Position numbers and translations under genes: made by a program. A stretch of 64,000 nucleotides of DNA from Pleuronectes platessa. Lineage: Eukaryota > Chordata > Actinopteri > Pleuronectiformes > Pleuronectidae. Where the stretch lies: assembly GCF_947347685.1 (NCBI RefSeq), contig NC_070631.1:5879215-5943214 (forward strand), written 5' to 3'. Each line of letters begins with the position of its first letter. Position 1 is the stretch's first letter. The notes under the pieces were generated by a model that saw nothing but the letters and a program-made list of their open reading frames with translations, ran no database searches and had not been told where the DNA came from. Of this stretch, positions 44,301 through 55,238 are shown one piece after another.

Positions 44301-47096
44301 CCCCGCCCCCCCACCGAACAGAAACTGCTGTTGCTGCAGGTGAAAATGTAAAACATCACCTCCTCTGCACCGCCAAATTCTTTCCCTCTCCCAAAAACAC
44401 ACGCTGAGCTGCCGACGCTTCTGTAAGGTTGATTAATTATCCTTCCTCCCTTTGTTGTGTTGAAATGACTCTTAACAGTGACAGTGTTAGTGGAAGTAGA
44501 CTGGACCTGTGGCGGGTAGAGCTCCAGCGTGCAGTCGATGCACGCGGTCATGCCGGGCAGAATGACACGGGCGTTTCCTTTAAAGCCCTCGGTTCCTCCG
44601 TCTATTAGCGGAATGATGGAGCTGGGATCCAAGACCCCGTCGTCATAACTCAGGAGGGAGATCTAATAAAGGGCGGCCATACAATAATAACTCAACACAG
44701 CTTGTCTTCTGAAACACAAAAGTAAATCAAGTAAAAGCAAACTACAATAAATTAAATTGAATTTCTCTGTCCTACCAGCATCCCGTTCATCCAGCGTCTG
44801 GCGATGATGGAGTCCAGTCCACAGACGATGATGTGGAACTCTGCAAAGTCAAGAGCATTTTTTATTTTAAACCTATGAAGTGTTAATTCGGGTGAACTCT
44901 GCTAATGCATGCAAGAGAAACTCACTTACCCCTGTAGAAGGAATCATCAAAGTCTTGGATCTTTTTAAAGTGGCTGGGTGTTTTTAATAAGGAATGAAAA
45001 TCCCGATCAAGCTGGTTTCACTACGTCTGCGATGCTGTGGAATCTGCTGCTGAAAAGGATACGGGACGACTTTACATCCGGGGATACGACTGTTGATGAA
45101 GTCAGCAGCCACCTCCGCCTTCGGGCGTCCGACATCTTTGGGCCTGAATCAAAGTGTAAAGCAGGTGATTACAGAGCAGACGAGACAAGAGGTTTGATCA
45201 CAGAGGGGTTAATCCAGTGCCTCATTCACCGAGACGCAAAGAAAGTACATGTAAGTTCAGGCACCACAACAATTCAGAGGAAAATATTGATATCTTGCTA
45301 CTTTTGTTTATAGGGACTGAATACTTCCCTCGTAGTTTAAATGTCATAGATTAAAGGACGTGGTTAATGAGGACTATAAGGCTTTAATATCATATTTAAG
45401 ATATTAATGACTACCTCACAAATCCCCCCATCTTAGGAACTAAAATGTTTTCCTCATATGCTAAGCTTGTCAACTATTAAACGATTGTAAGGAGAAGTAA
45501 AAGCCGAGGTGGAGCCCACCTGAAAAGAAACTGCCTGTTGAGGTTGGACACATCGATGATATCCATGTCCACCACGTGGATGAGGCGAAACCCAGACAGA
45601 GCCTTGAAACACACCGAGACAATGTGAGGACTAACACAATAGGTTTCACTCAGGTTACAGTCAAGGGAGTGCATTTAGATGTGAAGCGGATCAAAGTTAC
45701 TTCCTACCAGGTTTTTGAGAAGCTCACATCCGAGTCCTCCTGCCCCGATGACCAGAATCTTACAGGTCTCCAACAAAAACTGCAGAGACTGACAAACAGA
45801 AGCATCGGCATGTTTACAGAACTTCATCACTATACGTAGATATAGTCTGATATATGAACTGAATGCTTTCTGCTTCATGAAGGTATTTCTGTGTCACCTC
45901 AGTGCTCGGCTCAAAGTCGGGATGAGTGAACGGGCCGGGTCGCTCCAAAAACTTCTTCACGTGATTCCACCGGCCCTCCCAGTTACAACCACTGTCCCTG
46001 TGTCCACCATCTACAGCCATTCTGGACACACAACGCACCAAGACACACTCAACTTGTACCATCACTCACTCAAGGGCATTTCTCCCAACTCATCACTGTT
46101 TATTTTCTCATTTTCCCAGGTAGAAATTTCCTGAACGAGAGAAAACCACTAAAACTTTAAAGTGTTTCTATAATACATCATAACCCAGCAATCTGCAGAA
46201 CTGTAAGTTGGTCGCAATCACCTGGACTTACTGGGGGGGAGGTATATGTATTCATTTCAAAACTGGACAGTGAACGTCTCATCGCGCACCTCCAACTGTG
46301 TGACCTTGTTTTGTTAAAGATCTTCATTCTATCCCAAATGAATAAATACTGTACTGGTATTATTTCTAATGTCACTCTACTCACACTATTTGCACCATTT
46401 CTAATGGTGAATAGCTTTTTGCACATCACAATATGTCCTTATATTTATTTGCACAGTTTTTCCACTTGCTCATGCAACCACCTTGTGCCCCTTTAAAACG
46501 TTTCTACACAAACCACTACAGTAAAAGTTGTAGATCATGGACAACTCTTGTCTACCTCATTCTGACCTGTCAGCTAGTGTAACTTCTTAATTCTCCCAGT
46601 CTGTGTGTATCAATAAAGTGATATCTTATCTTACATAAAGATTATTATTATTCTTATTAATGTCCCTCGTGCAATGCATTTTGGGATATTCAATTGACAA
46701 CAACAACTCAAACCCTGCTGTAGCATTAGTGCACAGGTACGATGTGCACGTTTCTGCAGTATTTGGTGCATTACAGGGTCTCAGTGTTGTGTGCTCGGCT
46801 TCCCAGTGTAAATTGAACATTAGCACAAACATCTGACTGGTTTATTCGAGCGGTTAATGGTCTGAATGGTGTGTGTTGGGGTCTCCTGGCCCAGCAGAAG
46901 CTGCTCTCTGCTGCCGGACCTTCATTTCGCATTCGTCACTAACTTCTCAGTCAGGTCCTCTATTCGCCTTCTTTTCTTCTCCCTGGAAGGACAGAGGACA
47001 ACACGTGAGGACGCTGCACCGTGACGGTCACACTCAGGTACAGTCATGGGGGGTTTTCTCCTGCATTGACACTTACGGCTCGTCGGCATCCGCCAT
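41372..47096 (-). CDS. uba3: NEDD8-activating enzyme E1 catalytic subunit, 18 coding exons
   Basis: Minus-strand exons: 47077-47096, 46944-46982, 45898-46021, 45708-45788, 45520-45602, 45063-45143, 44930-44973, 44776-44840, 44507-44662, 43828-43930, 43611-43721, 43385-43438, 42510-42546, 42325-42406, 42130-42230, 41693-41756, 41549-41603, 41372-41460. All phases join: 1389 bases, 462 aa, against 463 in human. With NAE1/APPBP1 it adenylates NEDD8, forms a thioester, and passes NEDD8 to UBE2M/UBE2F for cullin neddylation. Visible features: MADADEP start; EKKRRRIEDL basic stretch; nucleotide-binding VIGAGGLGCELL (residues 74-85); DMDIIDVSNLNRQFLFR; zinc-type CxxC pairs (C220/C223 in TACIDCTLE, C363/C366 in NCSACS); catalytic Cys237 in NFPMCTIASMPR; C-terminal ubiquitin-fold domain (about 365-462) ending KLNFTN. 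Exon 2 uses donor GTTAGT and splits the Lys codon before MAVDGG. Confidence 0.97.
41793..41930 (+). mobile_element. Fragment of a family A element in uba3 intron 15
   Basis: Reads ATCTCCAGCGAGGAGGTTGTG, then TTTGTTTGTTCTGGATGG, AGAACCCATTACATGTTGG and AGCAGATCTGAATAAA, which is the 5' part of the family. It is truncated and sits between uba3 exons 15 and 16. Confidence 0.5.
44064..44119 (+). repeat. (GT)n/(GCGT)n compound array
   Basis: GT units interrupted by several GCGT units, within uba3 intron 9. Confidence 0.93.
46178..46640 (+). repeat. LINE-tail-like interspersed repeat in uba3 intron 2
   Basis: AT-rich sequence with TTATATTTATTTGCACAG and a terminal CAATAAAGTGATATCTTATCTTA, the style of ending seen in fish non-LTR elements. 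No coding part remains. It accounts for much of the roughly 920-base intron between uba3 exons 2 and 3. Confidence 0.5.
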
Positions 47097-47168
47097 TCTT
47101 TCACGGTCCCATGTCCTCGATTGGGACTGGCGCGTTCACGAGCGTCAAAGCTGCGCAGCTCGCGACAC

Positions 47169-47177
47169 CCGGAAGTG
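47169..47177 (+). promoter_or_regulatory. ETS/GABP-type site CCGGAAGTG
   Basis: A perfect CCGGAAGTG about 75 bases upstream of the uba3 start codon in a short CpG-rich stretch. Such sites are typical of housekeeping core promoters. Presence is seen; function is inferred. Confidence 0.5.
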
Positions 47178-47633
47178 GCGGAGGTGCAGGGGAAGTATTT
47201 AAAGAGACACACCAAATAATCCAACATGTGAAATGTGTTACATGAAAATAAAACTGCGTATTCAAATGTTGTAAAAAAAATCTAATGAATAAATTAAAAT
47301 TGTTTTCCACAAATGCTGTTTGCTAAAAACAGAATAGCATTTTTCCACATGTATGTATATGTTCAAATTCAAAATAACTTTATTTGTCTCCAGAGGACAA
47401 TTGGGTGGCAGAGAGAGCATGTCAATACAACAAGTAAAAACAAGAAAAATAAAATAACGATGATTTCAGTGTAATGTCCATTGTTGGTGTAAAAAACAGT
47501 GCAGTCTACTAAAGTTATAAAGTAGGAGTCGTGAATATGACTGTAAAGGACAGTGAACAGGATTAGGACGATTGTAGGAACGTAGATAAACACTGAATGA
47601 TTAAAGAGATCGGAGTGCATTGAGGTCATAGAG

Positions 47634-47941
47634 TTAAAGGTTCAGTGTGTATGATTTAAGGGAAAGGGATCTATTGGCAGAAACTGAATATAAACTAATC
47701 CCAGTGATGTTTGCACTAGTGTGTTTCCTTTAAATTGTACAAATTGTTGTTCACTTTACCCTAGAATGAGGATTTCATAGACTGGACAAACTAAACATCA
47801 TTTGAGTATTTATAACAACGTGAATGCTTCCACAGGTTCTCTTTCATGTGTGTAAGGGTTAGGGTGAGGGGAGGGGCGTTCAGCTGCAACATGCAACCTC
47901 ACCACTAGATGTCACTTATATTCTACACTCTGAACCTTTAA
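47634..47941. mobile_element. Inverted-repeat element (family C) between divergent promoters
   Basis: The left end TTAAAGGTTCAGTGTGTA and right end TACACTCTGAACCTTTAA are inverse with one mismatch, 308 bases apart. The inside has AAGGGATCTATTGGCAGAAA, TAGTGTGTTTCCTTTAAATTG and ACCACTAGATGTCACT blocks that I recognise from a common teleost repeat. A related end (TTCTACACACGGGCCCTTTAAG) is at about 58611-58632. No coding capacity. Confidence 0.7.
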
Positions 47942-48232
47942 GGTGAATGAAGAATATATGCACAGGAGCAGGTAGCAGCAGATGAATAAAGCAGCAGATA
48001 AATATAAATACAGATTATGAACGGTTAAGGTGAATACTGATAATGAGGAATATACATATGTACCGGATGTTTGTCTGCTGCACATTCTCCAAAGCAGGCC
48101 TTTAAAAAAAATTGCATTTATTTCTTATTGATGCCAAAATGACTGTGTATAAATAGATATTTCACGTCTTATTCCTGTAAGATCCTTACCCTTATATACG
48201 TTTACATGATTGTTCTATCCTGATGGTTTAAG

Positions 48233-48251
48233 CACGTGTGATCTCGCGAGA
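48233..48251 (+). promoter_or_regulatory. arl6ip5 promoter motifs: CACGTG E-box and TCTCGCGAGA palindrome
   Basis: CACGTG at 48233-48238 and the ten-base palindrome TCTCGCGAGA at 48242-48251 lie about 130-145 bases before the arl6ip5 ATG. TCTCGCGAGA is a known vertebrate core-promoter element, often bidirectional. A poly-C tract follows directly, then CCGGAA at 48289-48294. Presence is seen; activity is inferred. Confidence 0.55.
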
Positions 48252-48254
48252 CCT

Positions 48255-48257
<3 letters not shown>

Positions 48258-48285
<28 letters not shown>
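48258..48285 (+). repeat. Poly-C tract in the arl6ip5 promoter
   Basis: About 28 uninterrupted cytosines between the TCTCGCGAGA and CCGGAA motifs. Confidence 0.95.
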
Positions 48286-48286
<1 letters not shown>

Positions 48287-48378
48287 TTCCGGAACCAGTC
48301 AGCTGTTCCGTTTCTGACACCTCTCAGTGTGTGTGGGTATGTTTGTGTTCGTGTGTCTCTTCACCACACGCTGAAACC

Positions 48379-51346
48379 ATGGCTGCCAAGATGGAGCTAG
48401 CTCCCCTCCGACCGTGGGACGACTTCTGTCCCGGGATGGACCGGTTCGCCAAACCTGACTTCGGGGATTTGACCAAGTGGAACAACCGAGTCATCAGCAA
48501 CCTGATGTATTACCAGACCAATTATTTCGCTGCGGCCCTGGTGGTCTTCCTCATCGTCGGGTGAGTGGAGTGTGCTAACACAGCTAGCTTCTGTGGCTCT
48601 ATATGTTTCATCAGCCCTACACACACACACACAGAGAGAGAGACACACACACCCATGCACAGACACACACACCCATGCATGGTATGTCTGCAGCCATTGT
48701 TGTGCAAGCATTCAGTCTATGTTGCCACGAAGTCTCTGTTAACTCTGCATTTTACTTTGACAGGCCTGTAAACATGTTATTTCTTTATAATATTCACGGA
48801 TAGTCATGTAAACACTGCTTCTCAAAAGACAACATCACTCCTCACTCCTCTTTATTTAGAAATTACTACTATTAATAATAAACTTGATTTACAAGGCACT
48901 TTTTAGTGTTTACAAAGTGCCTCGACATCAAAGCAGGAAAAAGTAAATATAAGGGGAAATGACAATCAGCAGGATGCAATGTGTGACAAGGAAGCGAGAC
49001 AACCACGTTTAGGTGGTGGGCAACAAGGTAGTGTTCAAATGAAATGAATAAATATAGAGCTGTGTCACATAAGAGCAGTAATATGACAATAAAAAACACA
49101 TTAATAGTCTATAAGCATGTGATTAAGAAGAAGTCACTGACTCTCCTCAGGTAGGCCGTTCCAAAGGCCGCATGCAGGCATACAAGGGGTCAACAATTTT
49201 GTGATGGAGCCCGGCATGCTTTAAAAAGTGATCAGTAATAAAATCCTTAAAATCAATTCTGAAACAGGAGGGAGCCAATGGAGAGAAGCTTTAATGCCAG
49301 TGAGAAGCCACAGCTGCTGCGTTCTGAACTGTTTCATGTCACATATGTAGGATAAGATCATTGTTACTCCCTTAGCTTCTTAATCCAGCTCACTGTTGTT
49401 AGCTGGTTGTGGCTCGATCACTCTTAGATCAAGAGGAAATTGCAGTTCTGACGAGTACAGGCCTCAATGCAGGTGTTCAGCTCCGGCCAGGAAGTAGGTC
49501 GTTGTTCTTACCACCAGCAGGTTGTGCTGTTAAATAAAAAGAGCACGCTTCCTGTTCACACATGTCATGTTTGTGCGTTCAATGCTCAGGTTCCTGAACC
49601 CGTTCGGCATGTTCCTGGGAGGAGCCGTGGTGGCCCTGGTGTTCGGAGGCTCGGTGTGGGCAGGAGAGAACAAGGCCACCGTCAAGAACTTCAAAAGGAA
49701 GAACCCCGCCCTGTTTGTCATCGGGGTCATGGCCACCAGCTACTTTGTGCTGTCGCTGTGCGGTGGTGTCATGGTGTTCATCTTCGGAATCACCTTCCCC
49801 CTGCTGTGTAAGTCTCGGCACATTTAATATTTATTTCTTATCACCGCGGGGGGGGGCTGTCAGATATCACAGGTTGGGTCTGTTTTGATAGAGGAAGTCA
49901 GATTCTGTTAAGGTTCTACAGAAGAGGATCAGGGCCGTAAGTTAATATTATGTAAATTAAACTTCAAACATTGAGATATTAAAATCCAGGTTTCTTATTT
50001 AACTCTGTAATTAACAACAACAATAAGTTAAATAATACAAGCTTGATCAAAATATTACATTTCATATGTTAGATGAAGCAGATGCCTGATGTGAAATTGC
50101 GTTAAACCGTCTAAAACTTTCAAACACATTAAAAAGTGGCAACCAAACAATTTCCAATACAACACAATAAAACCGACCATGAAATTAAATATTTCAATAA
50201 ATAAGTGGAAGAACCGAAAACTAAGAAGCAAGAGAGCAAATAAAATCCTACTTGAAGGAATTGGACATTTTTTGCCAAATGTTAATGGGCAGGCTGTTCT
50301 GGTGGAAAAAATTAAACTCAGTGGAAATATGTGCAGGCTGAGTGCCACCCAGTTTGTTTTATACTTATTAGTTAGTCCTTGTCAATCATCTTTCTTTCAT
50401 TCTGTGAAACAATTCAAACAAATCCAAGTTTATTTCTTCTCTGTATCTTTTCACATAAAAATGCAAATTGCTATATTTGATATATAACTTTGAATTATTA
50501 CAGACTTACTGCTTTTGTTTAAATTGTAACTTTCCGTGCCTACAGCAGATTGCACACATGTGTTGTGCTAACGCTACACCACACAAACTGTAACTGGGGG
50601 TGATGAGTCACGCAGGGCCTCATGGCTGAGGTTCCTCTGTGGGTGAACAAGTTTTTCCGATCGCCCTCACTCTGAGTCACTGTAGGAATTGAACAGTACG
50701 ACCAGTATCACTGATCTGCTTTCACTCATGACCCAGACTGGGGAATATGTCAGCACAGCAGGGGTTAGGTTCTGATCTGGAGTCAGGAGTTCAGCAGAGC
50801 GGTTTAGATAATTGACGGGTTTGGGTCGTTGTAGCAAATATAGCTGCTCCAACACTGTGGCACAAGGACAAGGGAGTTTGATCGTATCCCAAAAGGCCTG
50901 CCCACTGCTGTTTTTGTTGATGGGTTGCTATGTGTTGTTGATCTGGACAGAACCACAATTACTGCCTGACGTCATGCAGTCAGCATCTGCCTGACATGTT
51001 GAAATAAAAAGATATGTCTGACCCCCTCACACCTGCCGTCAAGTCCCGGCTCGCTGCAGTATCACGTTTTGTTTTTTGTTATTTTCCAAAGATGTTTTTC
51101 CCCGAGAAAATCATGTATACAAGTTATTTTTATGTGTATATAAATTATAACAGCAGCTTGTTTTCGGCAGTGATCCTGATCCACGCCTCTCTGAGACTGC
51201 GCAACATGAAGAACAGACTGGAGAACAAAATTGAGGGCGTCGGGCTGAAGAGGACCCCCATGAGCGTCATCATGGACCTCCTGGATCAGCAGGAGGTGAA
51301 AATGAACAAGATTCAGGATTTTATTGAGAGCAAACTGAAGGAGTGA
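48379..51346 (+). CDS. arl6ip5: PRA1 family protein 3 / ADP-ribosylation factor-like 6-interacting protein 5 (JWA)
   Basis: Three coding exons: 48379-48560, 49590-49807 and 51171-51346, in phase (576 bases), giving 191 aa against 188 in human. This is a small ER membrane protein of the PRA1/JWA family that restrains the glutamate transporter EAAC1 and is linked to ER-to-Golgi export. The N-terminus has the family motif APLRPWDDFCPGMDRFAKPDF and KWNNRVISNLMYYQTNY. Two hydrophobic hairpins follow (about residues 50-85 and 105-140, the second including CGGVMVFIFGITFPLLL). The cytosolic C-terminal tail has HASLRLRNMKNRLENKIEG and GLKRTPMSVIMDLLDQQE. The start was chosen because it gives the family N-terminus; an in-frame ATG at 48238 lies in promoter motifs. 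The stop is TGA at 51344. Confidence 0.96.
48617..48676 (+). repeat. CA/GA-rich short tandem repeat
   Basis: ACAC, AGAG and CACCCATGCA units in arl6ip5 intron 1, imperfect. Confidence 0.8.
48866..49345 (+). repeat. Interspersed repeat in arl6ip5 intron 1
   Basis: Contains TTACAAGGCACTTTTTAG, TCAGGTAGGCCGTTCCA, AAAATCAATTCTGAAAC and GGAGCCAATGGAGAGAAGC in the order seen in a widespread teleost repeat. No intact reading frame. Confidence 0.55.
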
Positions 51347-53182
51347 GGCTCTGTAGTCCTGAGTGTGCCAAGGGAATTAAATGTCATGTACAGAAAGGAT
51401 TTAACATCTCCTCAGCATTATCCCACGTATCAAGTTTTTATCCTCCCACCTCTATATCCCGGCGTTTGCATTCCCATACTTTTTATCCATTTATCTTTTT
51501 CTCATATAGGTTTGTTTGAGTTTAAACTGTAATAGATGCTTAGGCAGATTTGCACAATCACCCCTGTGCACTGGATGTTAACAGGCAATGGGCGCAAAAG
51601 ATTTTCCAAAGGTTTGAGCACTTCTGTGTCAAAGAGTATTCCTCATAATATTCCCAAAACGACTAATTCCCTTGTTGACAACGCACTTTGAGTAAAACTT
51701 GAATGTTTCAACACATTGCAATTATATTTATTATTAAAACAAAGTCAGACCCGTTCAGTTTGCTACCTCAAAACGAGCATGTTACATTTTTCCTCTCAGC
51801 ACCAAAGAACATGTTATCTGCTTAGTGAAGAGCAATAACTCATATCTCGACTCTCCAGGAGCTGTATGAATAGTGATCTGAAACCAGTGCGCTTCTAGAG
51901 TTAACGGTATTGGCTGACTAATAAATCCTGAGTTAAAAAATATTATTGTCAATAAAAGTGTTCCTGACTGTTCAGGCTTGTGTATCCCCCTCTGACCACA
52001 GCTATGCAATATTTAACAAAGGAAAAAAAATAGATGGCAAGTTCGGCTTTATTGTTTGAATAGTATGTCATGGTATTACAATGTCTGTTGTTATTTTTTC
52101 GATGTATCTTTATTTTCATACTTTAGCATGCAGAAATGTATAAAGTGGCTGCAGACTACAGAGTATATATCTATTTATGACTTTGGCAATGTGGCAAAAA
52201 TTCTGATAAAGTAAAACATTAGTTTACCACCTTTCTGGACTAGATAGATATTATGCTATTTCCCCCCAAAATTGCCTTTCCTTGTACAAAAAAAATTAAT
52301 ATAACTAATAAATTTGTAATCTGTAATCTGTTTATCTTAAACTGCTTCTTCCTGATAGTAAAAGCAGTCGTTCCCTGTTGCTTTTTTCACGCCTTGACTC
52401 CACTGTGTGCATGCTGACCTCACCCCCGGCCGTTCAGATTGTTCTTGAATGCTTTATTATACACACAGCGTATTATCTCTGTTTCTATGTGAATTTTTCA
52501 TTGTTGAAAAGTGATGATGAACTCACAGAACTGGCCATGAACACAGCTGTCCTGTGTAAAAACATTAAAGAGAACCTGATTTATGTTGCAGTTGTTTTTC
52601 AATCAAGCGTCAGTGTGAGTATATTGATTTTTATCTCTTTTTTTTGTGAGTTATAGGCAAACACTAAAACAAATTTAAAGCCCATGTAACTGAATAAGGA
52701 CACAAACAGAAAGTGTTGGACACAGTGTCACTTGTCAATTTAAATTGGACTAGTTTGTCCTTTTTCATATCATATATTCACTGGGAATGTGTTCATTTTG
52801 ACACCAGTGCCACAAAGTGCTGTTTAGTTATGATATGAAAAGTGAGGAAGAAGAGGAAACGACTCGCAATGCGAAGAGTAAAATATATATTTTATATTAA
52901 AAGGGAAACACAAGATCAGGTTTGCTCATTTTTTGCACATTGAATCAAACAACCCTACTTATCAGATTTTAATCTGAAATAATAATAGTAAGTCTGGAAA
53001 TGAACTCATTTTCATATATTGTTTCAACATTTAGTGAAGAAGCAACACAACAATGGATTTTTTTTTCTTCCTTTGTGTCTTGATTAACATAATTCATCTG
53101 AGTATTTATGGTGTAACTTATACTAAAACTATTTTAAATAAAACATACAAAACAGTGAAGATGTATATTTGAAGTCATAACC
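51347..53182. other. Convergent 3' flanks of arl6ip5 and lmod3
   Basis: About 1.8 kb of AT-rich sequence holding the arl6ip5 3' UTR from the left and the lmod3 3' UTR from the right. Candidate arl6ip5 poly(A) signals are listed separately. No coding exon or RNA gene was seen. Confidence 0.65.
51951..51956 (+). terminator. arl6ip5: Candidate arl6ip5 polyadenylation signal AATAAA
   Basis: AATAAA about 600 bases after the stop codon, followed by a GT-rich stretch (GGCTTGTGTATCC). A second AATAAA is at 52307-52312 and could give a longer transcript. Confidence 0.45.
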
Positions 53183-55090
53183 TCAGAGGAGACTTGTTTC
53201 ACTTGATTCCAGTGCTTTGGGAAGTGGCACCTGCAACAAAGAAACAAAATAAAGTCAGTGTGTGTAATATATCATTAATACTGGAACAGCTGACATATTT
53301 ACACTGATGTGAACGATGAATTCTCTTCCCTGATCTCAGAGAACGGACGTTCAGATACTCACAGCTTTGAGAAAGGCCACGTTGCTCTTTTTGATCGCGC
53401 CCAGGAGCTGATCGCGTGGTGTGACGTCAACCTTGGGTGGCAACCGTCTGCGAGGGATAGGCTTCAAGGTCTTAATCACATTAGTCAGGTTGGGTCTTTC
53501 ATCTATCACCTCTTCGCTGTGTTCCTCCACCCTGCGAGTCTTCCTCAGCTGGAAACCGGGGTTCACTGGTCTCCTGTTATCCCTCGGGTCCTGGTCCAGG
53601 AAAGGGTCACGTTTCTTGGGCGTCCTCTTCAGCTGCACGTCCCTTAATGGGTTGGCTGGTTCAGCGCTGGGTTGCTCGGGAATGCCTTTATGCTTGAGCT
53701 GCTTCTGGGGTTCTGGCTGCTTCTGGGGTTCTGGCTGCTTCTGGGGTTCTGGTTGCTCTATCTGAGGTTGTGTTTTAGGCCAAGCGCTGATATCTGCCGA
53801 GGGTGGGACGAGCCCGTACTCCTGCAAGAGTTCTATGGGCGGTATGTACCCGAGCATCTCAAGTAAACCAGGAGGCAGGTTCAGACTGCTCTCATACATC
53901 TGCATCAGCTCCTTGTTCTCCCTCAGCTGCTGCTGCTTCTGCTCCTCCTTCCTCTGCTGCCTCTGACGGTCCAGGTTCCTGGTCAAGAGGTTGGTCACCA
54001 CCATCCTGGGCCCCGCCTGCTCAAAGTGATAGCCCATCTTCAGGAGGGTGTGGTTGGCCTTGAGCAGACGTGAGATCTCCATCTCGGAGTGGTGACCCAG
54101 CATGTGCCTCTGGTTGTGAAACCGCAGCTCTGTGAGAGTCTCGTTGAATTGGAGGCAGCGGATGATGGCTACGATTCCCTTCCCCGTGACGAAGTTGGAC
54201 TCGATGTTCAGAGTCGTGATGCTGCGATTCTCTCGTAACATGTTGGCCAGATTGAAAGCTATGTTTTCGTCGACTCCTGTGTTGGCTATGCTGAACGTTT
54301 TTACGTGTTTGTTCTTCTTCAAGCCGTTGACGTAGTCCAGGAGCATGTCTTTGGGAATGTTTTCTATATTGTTGAGGTTTACCTCGTTGATCGAGGGGTT
54401 GTTGTTGCGGATCTTGTCAAGCGTCGATTCCAAGTTCGTCTCATTTCCTGAAGGTCTTGATGTCATTTTAATGTTGTTCAGAGAAAGCTTCGGGATATTC
54501 AATTTGTTAATTTTTCTCTCTTCCTTTGGCGGGAGCTTATCACTGGTGTCATTTATCTCTGGCGCCTCTGGAGCATCTTTGTCAAGCAAAGAGTCGTTCG
54601 TCTTTATTTCCTCCTTCTCTTCGAGGGGTGATGTGCTGGGTCCTGGGGCTAAGCTCTTCATCTTGTCTGTTCTATCTGGAGAAGGCCGATCACCATCTGA
54701 ATTGTTTTCCTTTACGGTTTTCAAAATGTTATCTTGAGGATCCACACCTTTGTCTGTATTTTCAAGTTCTTCATTATTCACTGGTGGCTTCACTTCCCTC
54801 TCCTCCTTCACCTCCTCCTCTTCGTCCTTCTCGTCGGTCTCATCAGCTACTTCAACAATTTCCTCGATTATCTCCTCGATAATTTCCTCTCCGTTTTCAG
54901 AACCCACAGCTTCTTCTTCAATGACTTCCTCTATCACTTCATACTCTTCATAGTTCCCCGTGTCTGTGTTTTCTTCTTTTTCTTTCCTTTCAGCTTCTTC
55001 CCTCAAAGTTTTCTGATGAAAGCAATAAATCAGGAAAAACTAGATTGGAACCATTTCAATAGATAGATGGAAAGAACGATAGATAGATAA

Positions 55091-55131
<41 letters not shown>

Positions 55132-55205
55132 AAGATAGATAGATAGATAGAAAGATAATGAGAGATAGAAAGATAGATAGATAGATAGATAAATTGATAG
55201 ATAGT

Positions 55206-55238
<33 letters not shown>

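Larger units (their letters stand above)
47097..48378. other. Divergent uba3 / arl6ip5 promoter interval
   Basis: About 1.3 kb separates the two start codons, transcribed away from each other. The uba3 side is CpG-rich for roughly 90 bases and has an ETS-type motif. The arl6ip5 side has CACGTG, TCTCGCGAGA and CCGGAA motifs around a poly-C tract. The middle holds a repeat-like AT-rich block (47360-47630) and an inverted-repeat element (47634-47941). Confidence 0.7.

Noticed and set aside
48238..48378. Longer arl6ip5 N-terminus starting at 48238
   Set aside because: It would translate promoter motifs and a poly-C tract; the family N-terminus begins at 48379.
53421..54953. Several long + strand frames, including a Ser-rich and a GFWLL-repeat frame
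   Set aside because: They are antisense to lmod3 exon 2; the repeats mirror the PEPQKQ and acidic codons.
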